DNA of 64,000 nucleotides from Actinomycetospora endophytica (GCF_021026375.1 NZ_JAJNDB010000001.1:2108001-2172000); one strand, 5' to 3'. Positions 7,797 to 16,691 are shown, numbered from the stretch's first letter. Made by a program: numbers and translations. The notes: generated by a model not told the origin, from the sequence alone.

Positions 7797-8444
7797 ATGA
7801 CCTCGCAGGCCCCGCCGCCCGGCCGCCCGGGAGCGGTCCCGCCGCGGCCGATGCCGCCGCGCCCGCCCGTTCCGGGCGCCGGTCCCCCGACGGCCGGCCG
7901 GGGACTCCCCGCGCCGCCGCCGCGGCCGCCCGTCCAGTCCGTCTACGGGCCGGCGGGAGCACATCGTGGTCCGGCCCGGCGCGCGGAGAAAGTGTCCAGG
8001 CTCGCCGTCGTCGGACTCGTCGCCGCCGTGCTCGTGCCGCCGGCCGGGCTCGTCGTCGGGATCGTCGCCCGTCGGCGGATCACCCGCTCGGCCGCCGCTC
8101 CCGACGCGCCCGTCCGGCTCACGGGACGAGGAGCCGCGACGGCGGCGATCGTGCTCGCCGTCCTGCTGACCCTGGCCGAGGCGGCTGCCGCCGTTGCACT
8201 GTTCGTCGCCGTGCCGCAGGGCTGGCTGCCCTCGTCGGACCTGCCCGCCGCGTCCGTCCAGGGCACCATCGAGAGGACGGTGCCGTTGCCCGCGGGCTCG
8301 GTCCGCTGCCCCGGCCCGCTGCCCGCGAAGGTCGGCGCGAGCATCGCCTGCACCGGCACGCAGAACGGCGCCCCGGTGACGCTGAAGGCCACGGTGAGCA
8401 GCGTGGACGGCAGCGACGTGCGCTTCGAGATCACCCGCGGCTGA
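7797..8444 (+). CDS. DUF4190/DUF4333-type membrane-anchored envelope protein
   Basis: A 215-residue protein. A Pro-rich cytoplasmic N-terminus of about 60 residues is followed by two hydrophobic helices with a short basic loop (VARRRITRSA), the DUF4190 pattern. After the second helix comes an extracytoplasmic domain of about 70 residues with paired cysteines in VRCPGPLPAKVGASIACTG and the ending VTLKATVSSVDGSDVRFEI, which resembles DUF4333. The cysteines would form a disulfide outside the membrane. ATG 7797 begins after a weak GGAGA. Such proteins are common in actinobacteria and of unknown function. Confidence 0.75.
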   Translation: MTSQAPPPGRPGAVPPRPMPPRPPVPGAGPPTAGRGLPAPPPRPPVQSVYGPAGAHRGPARRAEKVSRLAVVGLVAAVLVPPAGLVVGIVARRRITRSAAAPDAPVRLTGRGAATAAIVLAVLLTLAEAAAAVALFVAVPQGWLPSSDLPAASVQGTIERTVPLPAGSVRCPGPLPAKVGASIACTGTQNGAPVTLKATVSSVDGSDVRFEITRG

Positions 8445-8450
8445 GCCGGC

Positions 8451-9074
8451 TCACCAGCGCCAGACGCGCTCCTCGCCCGCGCCCTGGCGGACGATCTCGG
8501 GCTCGTCGCCCGAGAGGTCGACGACCGTGGTCGGCTCCTTGCCCTGGTCGCCGGAGTCGAGGACGGCGTCGACGGCGTTCCCGAGCCGGTCGGCGACCTC
8601 CCATCCCTCGGTCGGCGGCTCGGTCTCCCCCGGGAGCAGCAGGGTGCTGGAGAGCAGCGGCTCGCCGAGCTCGTCGAGCAGGTCCCGGACGACGGTGTTG
8701 TCGGGAATCCGGACACCGACGGTGCGCTTCTTGGGGTGCGCGAGCCGGCGGGGGACCTCCTGCGAGGCGGGGAGGATGAACGTGAACGGGCCCGGCGTGG
8801 CCGCCTTCACCGCCCGGAACACCGGGTTGGAGACCTCCACGAACTGGCCGAGCTGGGCGAAGTCGCGGCACACGAGGGTGAAGTGGTGCCGGTCGTCGAG
8901 CTTGCGCAGGGTCTTGATGCGCTCCACCGCCTCGCGGGCGTCGACCCGGCAGCCCAGGGCGAACCCGGAGTCCGTCGGGTAGACGATCAGGCCGTCCTCG
9001 CGCAGCAGCCCCACCACCTGACCGATCGTCCGGCGCTGGGGATTGCGGGGGTGCACGTCGTAGTACCGGGCCAT
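8451..9074 (-). CDS. Sua5/YciO/YrdC-family (threonylcarbamoyl-AMP synthase-like) protein
   Basis: A 207-residue YrdC-fold protein. Conserved parts are VVGLLREDGLIVYPTDSGFALGC (landmarks GLIVYPTDS and FALGC), IKTLRKLDDRHHFTLVCRD, ATPGPFTFILPAS and RTVGVRIPD. The family binds ATP, bicarbonate and threonine to make threonylcarbamoyl-AMP for the t6A modification of tRNAs reading ANN codons. The short length and the RKLDDRH sequence fit the YciO branch, which is a paralogue of TsaC/Sua5 and may have a different role, so the assignment to tRNA modification is tentative. It is convergent with the preceding envelope gene, with only 6 bp between the stops. Confidence 0.85.
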   Translation of the reverse strand: MARYYDVHPRNPQRRTIGQVVGLLREDGLIVYPTDSGFALGCRVDAREAVERIKTLRKLDDRHHFTLVCRDFAQLGQFVEVSNPVFRAVKAATPGPFTFILPASQEVPRRLAHPKKRTVGVRIPDNTVVRDLLDELGEPLLSSTLLLPGETEPPTEGWEVADRLGNAVDAVLDSGDQGKEPTTVVDLSGDEPEIVRQGAGEERVWRW

Positions 9075-9210
9075 CCCAGGAGCCTAGGCAAGGTGTGACC
9101 GGGACGACGTGTGTGGGACCGGGGAGAGCCGGTTACCCCGTTATCGAATCGAGACCGAACGGGGACGGGTGTGGCTGACGCCGACCCGACGGAGCAGCAG
9201 GAGGGCGATC

Positions 9211-9828
9211 ATGGGTGCGCATTCGGCGTCCGGACATCACCCGGTCCGCACGGCCACCGCGACCGCCGGCGTGGCGGCCGCGCTGGTCACCACCGCGACC
9301 GGGGTGCTGAGCGGAGGGACGGCGCTCGCCTCGGAGAGCCACGGGAGTTCCGGGCACACCCACGAGGGGCACGGGTCGCACTCCGACCGCGGCGGCTTCT
9401 GGGGTTCCGACGACGACATCGCCGACGCGGACCCGGGCTCGGGCTTCGCCCAGCAGACCCTGTGCGACGTGCTCGACGGCGTGGACCTCGGCAACTGCTC
9501 GTCGGGCGGCGGGCACTCGTCCCACGCGAAGTCGTCGGACGACTCGGGCTCCTCGGACTCGCCGGACGGCGTTTCGGGGAACGACACCCCGCCGTCGTCG
9601 GGCCTGCTCGGGAGCGCGTTCCCGGGCCAGAGCGGTGAGCAGCCGAAGCCCTCGAGCTCGCAGGCCTCGCCGCAGAGCAGCGCCCCCGCCGCGCAGGCGC
9701 CGAAGCCGGCCCCGAAGCCGACCTCGTCGGTCCCGAACCGCTCCACCGTGCAGCCGATCACCGGGCCCTCTTCGGGTGCCGGCCAGGCGCCGCCGGCGAA
9801 GCAGGTCGTCCCGATCGCGAACGGCTGA
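9211..9828 (+). CDS. Secreted low-complexity protein
   Basis: A 205-residue protein with an N-terminal signal peptide (hydrophobic AGVAAALVTTATGVLSGG, Ala-rich cleavage region). The first mature part is His/Gly/Ser/Asp-rich (HTHEGHGSHSD), the middle holds one Cys pair around CDVLDGVDLGNC, and the C-terminal 90 residues are Ser/Pro/Gln/Lys-rich and probably disordered. ATG 9211 is preceded by GGAGG. The two cysteines and the short DVLDGVDLGN segment are the only part that looks folded. The His/Asp clusters could bind metals, and the next gene is a CorA metal channel, but a link is only inferred. No family recognised. Confidence 0.7.
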   Translation: MGAHSASGHHPVRTATATAGVAAALVTTATGVLSGGTALASESHGSSGHTHEGHGSHSDRGGFWGSDDDIADADPGSGFAQQTLCDVLDGVDLGNCSSGGGHSSHAKSSDDSGSSDSPDGVSGNDTPPSSGLLGSAFPGQSGEQPKPSSSQASPQSSAPAAQAPKPAPKPTSSVPNRSTVQPITGPSSGAGQAPPAKQVVPIANG

Positions 9829-9832
9829 CCCC

Positions 9833-9872
9833 GCGAGCGGATTTCATCGCAGCGGCGACGGAATCCGCTCGC
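9833..9872 (+). terminator. Hairpin between the secreted protein and corA
   Basis: Perfect 11-base arms GCGAGCGGATT and AATCCGCTCGC are separated by 18 bases. It starts 4 bp after the stop of the secreted-protein gene and ends 20 bp before the corA ATG, so it probably separates the two transcription units. Confidence 0.7.
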
Positions 9873-9892
9873 CCCTGGGTACCTCTTCCGCC

Positions 9893-10951
9893 ATGAGCGT
9901 CGTGGACAACGCGGTCTACCGGTCGGGCCACCGTGAGGCGGAGCCCGACTCCCTCGACCGCACCCTCGGGCTGCTGCGTGACGAGGAGCGCCGCGACGGG
10001 ACGGCCGGTCGTACCGGGGGCGACTTCGCCTGGATCGGGCTGCTGCGTCCCGACGACGAGGAGATGGCGCACGTCGCCGAGGACTTCGGGCTGCCGAAGC
10101 TCGCCGTCGAGGACGCGGTCTCCGCCCACCAGCGACCCAAGATCGAGCGCTACGACGACATGGAGTTCGTCGTGCTGCGCCCCGCCTGGTACGTCGACGA
10201 GGACGAGGACGTCCAGGTCGGCGAGATCCACCTCTTCCTGGGCTCGGACTTCGTGGTCGCCGTCCGGCACGCCGAACGACCCGATCTCGCCGCGGTCCGC
10301 ACCCGGCTGGAGGCCGACCCGGACCTGCTGGCCATCGGGCCGCGCGCGGTGCTCTACGGGATCCTCGACCGCATCGTCGACGACTACGGCCCGGTGATCT
10401 CGGAGCTGCGCCGCGACATCGACCAGATCGAGACCGAGGTGTTCGGCGGCGACCCCGACGTCTCGCGCCGCATCTACCAGCTCTCCCGCGAGGTCATCGA
10501 GTTCCAGCGCGCGACGGATCCGCTGCGCGGGATGATGCGCCTGCTGCTCGACGAGACCGCCGAGGACGACGCCGCCCCCGCGGTGATCGACCTGCACCGC
10601 AACCTGCGCGACGTCGCCGACCACGTCGAGCAGGCGGTGGAGGCTGCGGACGGGTACCGCCAGCTCCTCGAACGGCTGCTGACGGTGAACGCCTCGCTGG
10701 TGGGTCAGCGGCAGAACGAGGAGATGCGGCGGCTCTCGGAGACCAGCCTGGCCCAGGGCGAGGAGGTCAAGCGGATCTCCTCGTGGGCGGCGATCCTGTT
10801 CACCCCGTCGCTGATCGGCGCGATCTACGGGATGAACTTCGACGACATGCCCGAGCTGCACTGGACGCTGGGCTACCCCTTCGCGCTGGCGCTGATGGTG
10901 GTGGCCTCGGTGGTGCTCTATCTCGTCTTCAAGCGCCGGGGATGGCTGTGA
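9893..10951 (+). CDS. corA: CorA-family Mg2+/Co2+ transporter
   Basis: A 352-residue CorA homologue. The large cytoplasmic domain (about 1-285) includes an acidic patch [13 protein letters not shown] and the long stalk helix with the [12 protein letters not shown] segment. Two transmembrane helices close the protein, the first ending in the family signature YGMNF, followed by the periplasmic loop DDMPELH, whose acidic residues draw in cations. The protein forms a pentameric channel for Mg2+, and often Co2+ or Ni2+. ATG 9893 is used. The next gene overlaps the stop by GTGA, so they are co-translated. Confidence 0.92.
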   Translation: MSVVDNAVYRSGHREAEPDSLDRTLGLLRDEERRDGTAGRTGGDFAWIGLLRPDDEEMAHVAEDFGLPKLAVEDAVSAHQRPKIERYDDMEFVVLRPAWYVDEDEDVQVGEIHLFLGSDFVVAVRHAERPDLAAVRTRLEADPDLLAIGPRAVLYGILDRIVDDYGPVISELRRDIDQIETEVFGGDPDVSRRIYQLSREVIEFQRATDPLRGMMRLLLDETAEDDAAPAVIDLHRNLRDVADHVEQAVEAADGYRQLLERLLTVNASLVGQRQNEEMRRLSETSLAQGEEVKRISSWAAILFTPSLIGAIYGMNFDDMPELHWTLGYPFALALMVVASVVLYLVFKRRGWL

Positions 10952-11712
10952 GCACCCCTGCGCAGGCCCGCGCGCGGTTCCGGGCGGGGCTGCGGACACC
11001 CACCGCCGGCTGGTGCCCGGGACACACCCAGGCCAACCTCGTCGTCGTCCCGCGGGACCTGGCCTACGACATGCTGCTGTTCGCCCAGCGCAACCCGAAA
11101 CCGTGCCCGGTCCTCGACGTGTCCGACCCCGGGGCGACGAGCACCCCGCTCTTCCCCGGCGACCTGCGCACCGACCTGCCCGCCTACCGGGTGTACGTCG
11201 ACGGCGAGGCCGCGGGCGACGTCGCGGAGGTCACCGAGCACTGGCGCGACGACCTGGTGGCGTTCCTGATCGGCTGCTCGTTCACTTTCGAGGACGCCCT
11301 GGTCGCGGCCGGGGTGCCGGTGCGCCACGTCGAGCAGGACCGCAACGTGCCGATGTACCGCACCGACCGGCCCTGCCGCCCGGCCGGGTCGCTCGCCGGT
11401 CCGCTGGTGGTCTCGATGCGCCCGGTCCCGGCCGAGCTCGTGCCCACCGCCGTCCGGGTCACCGCCCGGTACCCCGCGGTGCACGGCGCGCCGGTTCACG
11501 TCGGCGACCCGGCCGCCCTGGGTATCGCCGACCTCGAGCGGTCCGACTACGGCGATCCCGTCGAGGTGCGGGCGGGCGAGCTGCCGGTGTTCTGGGCCTG
11601 CGGCGTCACCCCGCAGGCGGCGGTCGCGGCGAGCCGCCCGCCCCTGGCGATCACCCACGCGCCGGGGCACATGGCGATCACCGACGGGCGCGACGCCGAC
11701 CTGCACGTCTGA
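10948..11712 (+). CDS. DUF1445 / D-glutamate cyclase-like putative hydro-lyase
   Basis: A 254-residue member of the UPF0317/DUF1445 family. The start GTGAGC overlaps the corA stop and gives the N-terminus [15 protein letters not shown] followed by [15 protein letters not shown], where family members usually begin; ATG 10942 is an alternative two codons upstream. Conserved parts include [26 protein letters not shown] and the C-terminal [12 protein letters not shown]. One mammalian homologue is a D-glutamate cyclase; bacterial members are annotated as hydro-lyases without direct proof. Pairing with CorA may reflect shared regulation rather than function. Confidence 0.82.
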   Translation: MSTPAQARARFRAGLRTPTAGWCPGHTQANLVVVPRDLAYDMLLFAQRNPKPCPVLDVSDPGATSTPLFPGDLRTDLPAYRVYVDGEAAGDVAEVTEHWRDDLVAFLIGCSFTFEDALVAAGVPVRHVEQDRNVPMYRTDRPCRPAGSLAGPLVVSMRPVPAELVPTAVRVTARYPAVHGAPVHVGDPAALGIADLERSDYGDPVEVRAGELPVFWACGVTPQAAVAASRPPLAITHAPGHMAITDGRDADLHV

Positions 11713-11718
11713 GGACGC

Positions 11719-12401
11719 TCAGCGCTCGAACGCCCCGAGGTGCGCGGCCGCCCAGTCCCGGAACGTCCGCGGTGGGCGTCCCAGCAGGGTCTCGACGACG
11801 GGGGTGGTCCCGGAGTCGTCGTACTCGCCGCCCCGGAAGAACCGGAAGAACGCGTCCGGCACCTGCCCGCGGGCCTCGTCGTCGGGCAGCGGCACCAGGC
11901 GCAGCGGGCGGCCGAGCAGCTCGGCGAGGACGGCGAGCCGCTCCGCGGGCAGCAGCGCCTCCGGTCCGGTGAGGCGGTGGCTGCGGCCGTCGTGGCCCGG
12001 TTCGGTGTGAACCCGCTGGGCCGCAGCGCGGTCCAGGCCATCCCGGAGTCGCGGACCGCGGCCTCGGTGACGACGTTGAACCGGGTCACGTCGTTGTCCA
12101 GGTCGCCGCCGACCACCGCGCCCGTCGAGAGGACGACGACCCGTCCGACCCCGGCCGCGCGCATGTCGGCGAGCAGCCCGGGCGGGTCCGGGTAGCCGGT
12201 CGGGAGGAACACCGCGTCCGCGCCCTCCCAGGCAGGGGCCGCCCCGGCGCGGTCGGCGAGGTCCCCGACGACGCCGGTGGCGCCGTCGGGTGCCGTGCCC
12301 CGCCGGGACATCGCCCGGACCGGGTGGCCCCGCGCGACGAGGGCCCGGGTCACCTCGGCGCCGACGTTCCCGGTGGCGCCGGCGACCACGGTGACCCCCA
12401 T
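11719..12401 (-). pseudogene. Decayed NAD(P)-binding (NmrA/SDR-like) gene with internal deletion and frameshift
   Basis: The first 135 residues from ATG 12401 read as a good NmrA-type domain: VTVVAGATGNVGAEV (Rossmann Gly-rich motif), VFLPTGYPDPPG, GVGRVVVLSTGAVVGG, and WTALRPSGFTPN. From about 12000 this frame becomes Arg/Ser-rich nonsense, while a second frame on the same strand opens into GRSHRLTGPEALLPAERLAV and continues to FRDWAAAHLGAFER and a stop at 11719, which is how such proteins end. Between LRPSGF and the TGPEAL motif, intact relatives usually carry some 50-60 residues that are absent here. The simplest reading is one deletion that also changed frame. It lies 4 bp behind the aminotransferase. 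Confidence 0.75.
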
Positions 12402-12405
12402 CGCG

Positions 12406-13686
12406 CTACGCGCCCGGCGCGCTCGGGACGGGCGTCTCGACCGGCAGCGCGTCGAGCCCGGCGCGGATGGCCTCGCCGAGCAGGCGGATCTCGTCGTCCT
12501 CCACGGTCAGCGGCGGCGACACCGCCACCCCCTTTCCGAGACCGCGCACCAGAACCCCGGCCTCGCGGGCGCCGCGCAGCAGCGCGTTGGGGGCGTCCGG
12601 CACCGACGAGAGGACCTCCGGGGTCAGCTCCACCGCGGCGAGCAGACCGAACCCGGACCGGACCTCGGCGACGTACGGGTGGTCGACCAGCGGCGCCAGC
12701 GCGGCCTGCAGCGCCGCCTCGAGCTGCTGTCCGCGCGGGATGAGGTTCTCGCGCTCGTAGATGTCGAGCGTGGCGAGCCCGGCCGCGCAGCAGGTCGGGT
12801 GCCCCGAGTACGTCGGGCCGTGACGCAGCTGCCGCTCGCCCGGCGTCGTCCACCACGGCTCCGCGACCTGCGAGGACACCAGCACCCCGCCGAGCGGCAG
12901 GTAGCCCGAGGTGACGCCCTTCGCGAACGTGACCAGGTCGGGCTGCACGCCGAACCGCTCGACGCCGAACCACGTGCCGAGCCGGCCGAACCCACAGATC
13001 ACCGCGTCGATCACGAGCAGCACGCCGTGCTGGCGGCACAGCTCGGCGACGCCCTCGACGTAGCCCGGCGGCGGGATGTGCACCCCGCCCGCGCCGGTGA
13101 TCGGCTCCATGACGAACGCCGCGATCCGCTCCGGCCCGACGTCGGCGAAGACCTTCTCGACGCCCTCGAGGTCCTGCGGCGCGACGGTGTTCTCGCCCGC
13201 CAGCACGCCCCAGCCCTCGCGGTTGGCCGGGATGCCGACGATCGAGGTCCCGTACCCGTGGGTGCCGTGGTAACCAGTCTCGCGGGACACCACGTGCACC
13301 CGCTGGTGCTCGCCGCGCGCCTGCCAGTACCCGCGGGCCAGCTTGACGGCGGTGTCGATCGCGTCCGCGCCGCCGGAGCCGAAGAAGACCTTGGTGTCCG
13401 GGCCGGTCGGGGCCAGCGCGGAGAGCCGGTCGGCGAGCTCGAGGGCCGGTCGGTTCGCGATGTCGGCGAAGCACGAATAGGCCTCGAGCTTCGCCATCTG
13501 CGTCGTCGCGGCCTCGACGATCTCGGTGCGGCCGTGACCGACGTTGGCGTACCAGAGGCTCGCGCAGCCGTCGAGATAGCGGCGGCCTGCCTCGTCGTAG
13601 ACCCAGACGCCGTCGGCGTGGTCGACGACGAACTCGTGGTCGCGGACGGCGGCCATGTCGGAGAAGGGGTGCCAGAGCGTTCCCAT
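12406..13686 (-). CDS. Class III PLP-dependent aminotransferase (omega-amino acid type)
   Basis: A 426-residue fold-type I aminotransferase moving an amino group between an omega-amino acid or amine and pyruvate or 2-oxoglutarate. Visible landmarks are LWHPFSDMAAVRDHE, DEAGRRYLDGCASLWYANVGHG-type N-terminus (shown in part), FFGSGGADAIDTAVKLAR, ETGYHGTHGYG, the PLP-ring Asp near residue 227 in LLVIDAVICGFGRLG, and the Schiff-base Lys near 256 in FAKGVTSGYLPLG. In most relatives the Asp is followed by Glu (DEV); here it is Ala. ATG 13686 fits the family N-terminus; an upstream GTG at 13722 is less likely. The broken NAD(P)-binding gene follows in the same transcript. Confidence 0.88.
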   Translation of the reverse strand: MGTLWHPFSDMAAVRDHEFVVDHADGVWVYDEAGRRYLDGCASLWYANVGHGRTEIVEAATTQMAKLEAYSCFADIANRPALELADRLSALAPTGPDTKVFFGSGGADAIDTAVKLARGYWQARGEHQRVHVVSRETGYHGTHGYGTSIVGIPANREGWGVLAGENTVAPQDLEGVEKVFADVGPERIAAFVMEPITGAGGVHIPPPGYVEGVAELCRQHGVLLVIDAVICGFGRLGTWFGVERFGVQPDLVTFAKGVTSGYLPLGGVLVSSQVAEPWWTTPGERQLRHGPTYSGHPTCCAAGLATLDIYERENLIPRGQQLEAALQAALAPLVDHPYVAEVRSGFGLLAAVELTPEVLSSVPDAPNALLRGAREAGVLVRGLGKGVAVSPPLTVEDDEIRLLGEAIRAGLDALPVETPVPSAPGA

Positions 13687-13742
13687 GACGCCGATTGTGG
13701 TCGCTCGCGAGGCGTTGGTCACCCCGCCTAGCGTGCTCGGCC

Positions 13743-14216
13743 GTGGATGTCCGCCCGTGCAGCGTCGAGGAGGCGGTGACGCTCGCCTTCGAGCCGGAGG
13801 CGTTCCCGGCGCGCTTCGGCCTGCGTCTCGTCCCGGGATGGGCGGTCCCGGGCGCCCTCGAGCCGACCGTCGACGCGCTCGAGGGCGGGGCCGACCCGGC
13901 CTGGCTGACCCACCTGCTGGTCTGCGACGGCGCGGTCGTCGGGATGGGCGGGTTCACCGGCCCGCCGCTCGACGGCGAGGTCGAGATCGGCTACCAGATA
14001 GCGCCGGCCCGTCGGGGGCGCGGGATCGCGACGACGGCGGTGGCGATCTGGGTGGCGCGGGCGCGCGCCGCGCGGCTGGCCCGGGTGGTGGCGCGCACCG
14101 ATCCGGGCCCGAGCGCCTCGGCGACGGTGCTCGGGCGGAGCGGGTTCGCGCGGGATCCGGAGCGCGACGACGGGTGCTGGTGGTGGGTATGTGCGCTTCG
14201 CGCCCGTGAGCACTAA
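13743..14216 (+). CDS. GNAT-family N-acetyltransferase
   Basis: A 157-residue acetyltransferase of the RimJ/RimL-like branch. The acetyl-CoA pyrophosphate loop is seen in IAPARRGRGIATTAVAIW (R-x-x-G-x-G/A), with preceding strands LVCDGAVVGMGGF and EVEIGYQ. GTG 13743 gives VDVRPCSVEEAVTLAF as the first strand and helix. The last residues, RAREH, and the TAA stop are encoded inside the left arm of the large palindrome at 14191-14260. Substrate unknown: a small amine or a protein N-terminus. Confidence 0.85.
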   Translation: MDVRPCSVEEAVTLAFEPEAFPARFGLRLVPGWAVPGALEPTVDALEGGADPAWLTHLLVCDGAVVGMGGFTGPPLDGEVEIGYQIAPARRGRGIATTAVAIWVARARAARLARVVARTDPGPSASATVLGRSGFARDPERDDGCWWWVCALRAREH

Positions 14217-14260
14217 TTGATGTTCTGGCGTCAATTAGTGCTCACGAGCGCGAAGCGCAC
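14191..14260. repeat. Long palindrome, copy A of a three-copy family; shared terminator
   Basis: Thirty-base arms with one mismatch flank a 10-base loop (TGTTCTGGCG). The core arm GTGAGCACTAATTGA and its complement recur at 20834-20873 and 58475-58514. The stop of the GNAT gene (TAA, left arm) and the stop of the WYL gene (TGA on the other strand, right arm) both lie within the palindrome, so it serves two converging transcripts. Confidence 0.85.
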
Positions 14261-15216
14261 CTCACGAGGCGGTCCGCGAACGCGCGCACGTGCTCGCGCA
14301 GCACCTCCGGCTCCTCGATCACGAACGGCCGGTCGACCCCGGCGAGCAGCGACGGCACCCAGTCCAGGCGCTCCACCCGCAGCCGCACCCGCACCACCGG
14401 CCCGCGCCCGTCGTCGGGAAGCTCCTCGACGGTGGCCAGCGCCGCCGGGATCCGGGCCCGGACCTGCTCGGGCGTCGCGTGGACGCGCACCGACACGGTG
14501 TGCCGGCGGGGGACCTCGGCGAGCCCGGACAGCACCCGGGCCGCCGGGTCGAAGCCGTCGGGCACCTCGAAGGACCCGGGCCGCACCGTCGCGGCGGCGA
14601 TCCGGTCCAGCCGGAAGGTGCGGACCTCGCCGCTGGCCGAGTCGGCCCCGGTCACGTACCAGCGGCCGTCGTGGACCACGAGCCCGTACGGGTCCACCGT
14701 GCGCTCGCTGACGGTGCCGTCCCGGCGGGTGTGGCGGACCGCGACCGGTCGGCGCTCCCGCGCAGCTCCGGCGAGCGCCAGCAGCACCTCGGTCTCCGGT
14801 GAGTCCCCGGCGCGGGCGGGCGCGGTGAAGTCGGCCGTGTCCACGAGCGCGTCGAGCCGGTCACCGAGCGCCGCGGGCAGCACCCGGCGGACCTTCGCCG
14901 CCGCGCTCGCGACGGCCGCCGCCGAGGCCCCGACCAGCCCGGTCCGCCGGCCGGCCAGCAGCCCGAGCAGCACCGCCAGCGCCTCCTCGTCGGTGAGCAT
15001 CAGCGGCGGCATCCGGTAGCCGGGCGCGAGCCGGTAGCCGCCGTAGCGGCCCCGGACCGAACGGACCGGCACATCCAGGTCGACGAGGTGCCCGACGTAG
15101 CGGCGCACGGTGCGCTCGTCGACGCCGAGCCGGTCGGCCAGATCGGCGACGGTGCGGGTCCCGCCGGTCTGCAGGATCTCGAGCAGCGCCAGCACGCGGG
15201 CGGTCGGCCGGGTCAC
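14242..15216 (-). CDS. HTH/WYL-domain transcriptional regulator
   Basis: A 324-residue regulator of the YafY/PafBC-like type. The N-terminal winged helix (residues 1-60: TVADLADRLGVDERTVRRYV) is followed by a central linker and the WYL domain with LVVHDGRWYVTGAD, EVRTFRLDRI and a C-terminal WCX segment. WYL domains bind ligands or nucleic acid and often control DNA-damage or defence genes. GTG 15216 is the start. A 25-bp inverted repeat stands 19 bp upstream of it and could be an autoregulatory operator. It is divergent from the UPF0104 gene. Confidence 0.88.
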   Translation of the reverse strand: MTRPTARVLALLEILQTGGTRTVADLADRLGVDERTVRRYVGHLVDLDVPVRSVRGRYGGYRLAPGYRMPPLMLTDEEALAVLLGLLAGRRTGLVGASAAAVASAAAKVRRVLPAALGDRLDALVDTADFTAPARAGDSPETEVLLALAGAARERRPVAVRHTRRDGTVSERTVDPYGLVVHDGRWYVTGADSASGEVRTFRLDRIAAATVRPGSFEVPDGFDPAARVLSGLAEVPRRHTVSVRVHATPEQVRARIPAALATVEELPDDGRGPVVRVRLRVERLDWVPSLLAGVDRPFVIEEPEVLREHVRAFADRLVRCASRS

Positions 15217-15234
15217 CCGGTCAGTCTGTCCTCC

Positions 15235-15259
15235 ATACCGGGCCGATGGTGCCCGGTAT
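15235..15259. promoter_or_regulatory. Inverted repeat between the WYL regulator and the UPF0104 gene
   Basis: ATACCGGGC-CGATGGT-GCCCGGTAT: perfect nine-base arms and a seven-base spacer. It lies in the only promoter space for the WYL gene and upstream of the divergent gene. An operator for the WYL regulator is the simplest reading. Confidence 0.6.
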
Positions 15260-15381
15260 CAATCCTCCGTTCCCGGTCACGAGCCTTCCGGGTACCGCCG
15301 GACGGGGCGAGATGCGATCTCCGTCGCCACGCCCCGACGTTTCCGCACGGCCGAGGATGGAGGACAGTGGAGGTCGTGGCC

Positions 15382-16557
15382 ATGACGATGCAGGGCGTGG
15401 TGCGTGACGTGCGCCGGGTCGCGTCCGGCCGGGCCGCCCGCATCGTGGCCGGGAGCCTCGTGGTCGCGGCCCTCGTCGTCGGGTGCGTCCTGATCCTCCC
15501 GACGATCCGCGCCGCCGGTGCCGCCCTGGTCGACGCGGACGCGCTCTGGGTCACCGTCGCGATCGCCTGCGAGGCCGGGTCGATCCTTGCCTTCGCGCTG
15601 CTGCACCACCGACTGCTGCGGGCGGCCGCCGTGCGGGTCCGCTTCCGCGCGGTCGTGCTCGTCACGCTGGCGGCGAACGCGCTGCACCTCACCGTGCCCG
15701 GCGGGGCCGCCCTCTCGACGGCCTACACCTTCCGGAAGCGCCGCAGCTGGGGCGCCAGCGCTCCGGTCACCACCTGGACGATGGTCACCGGCGGGGTGGC
15801 GGCGAGCCTGGCCCTCGCCGGGATCGCGGCCGGCTCCGCGCTCGTCGTGAACGGCCGGGCCACCACGCTCGGCCCGCAGATGCTGCAGCTCGCGGGCGTC
15901 GTGGCGCTCGGCGCGCTGATCGTCGTGATCAGCCGCAGGCCGGGGCTGATCACCGCGGCGGCGACGACGGGGCTGCGCCTGCTCAACCGGGTGCGCCGCC
16001 GCCCCCGGGACACCGGCGTCGAGGCGCTGGTGACCCAGATCGAGGGGCTCGCGCTCATCGAGCTGACCGGTCGGGGCCGCGTCGTCGTGGGGCTGTCCGC
16101 CCTGCTCAACTGGCTGCTCGACATCGCCTGCCTCGCGGCCTGCTGCGCGGCGGTCGGGGCCAACGGGATGACGCTCTCGCTGGTCCTCGTCGCCTACGCC
16201 GCCGCGACGGCCGCCTCCAGCGCGGCCTTCCTGCCGGGCGGGCTCGGCCTCGTCGACGGCGCGCTGCTCGCGGCGCTCGTCGCGGGCGGGGTGCCCTCGA
16301 AGCCCGCGCTCGCCGCCGTCCTGCTCTACCGGCTCGTCAGCTTCGTCGGGGTGGCCGCCGTCGGGTGGATCGCCTGGTTGTGGGTGCACACCCGCGGCGG
16401 CGTCGACGAGGCGCCCCTCGACGACCGGGACGACCCGGCGGACGAGGAGATCCACACCATGCCCTTCCCGTCGGTCCGTGCCCGGCCCGACGACGCCTGG
16501 AGCGACCGGCCCGGGATCGCCCGCACCGGCGATCCGGTGCGGCCCCGCACGGGCTGA
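15382..16557 (+). CDS. UPF0104 / LPG-synthase-type flippase-like membrane protein
   Basis: A 391-residue polytopic membrane protein of the lysylphosphatidylglycerol synthase transmembrane (UPF0104) family. About eight hydrophobic segments are visible, with the family landmarks LTVPGGAALSTAYTFRKRRSWG near residue 110, ASSAAFLPGGLGLVDGALLAAL near 285, and AVLLYRLVSFVGVAAVGW. The C-terminal 60 residues are charged and cytoplasmic. ATG 15382 follows GGAGGT. There is no catalytic aminoacyl-transferase domain, so it may move lipid-linked substrates rather than modify them. It is divergent from the WYL regulator. Confidence 0.85.
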   Translation: MTMQGVVRDVRRVASGRAARIVAGSLVVAALVVGCVLILPTIRAAGAALVDADALWVTVAIACEAGSILAFALLHHRLLRAAAVRVRFRAVVLVTLAANALHLTVPGGAALSTAYTFRKRRSWGASAPVTTWTMVTGGVAASLALAGIAAGSALVVNGRATTLGPQMLQLAGVVALGALIVVISRRPGLITAAATTGLRLLNRVRRRPRDTGVEALVTQIEGLALIELTGRGRVVVGLSALLNWLLDIACLAACCAAVGANGMTLSLVLVAYAAATAASSAAFLPGGLGLVDGALLAALVAGGVPSKPALAAVLLYRLVSFVGVAAVGWIAWLWVHTRGGVDEAPLDDRDDPADEEIHTMPFPSVRARPDDAWSDRPGIARTGDPVRPRTG

Positions 16558-16691
16558 CCGACGCCCGTCAAGGACCCTCGCCGGGCGACTGTGGTCACCT
16601 GGTCGAGTGGTCTATTCGGCCCAGAAGGCTTGTGAGCCGTTCGGAGTATCAGGGAATCCATACGGACGCGCCGTTGAGGGAAGTGGACAGC

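Noticed and set aside
9140..9160. Part of a tRNA T-arm (sequence around ATCGAATCGAG)
   Set aside because: No acceptor or anticodon stems can be folded around it.
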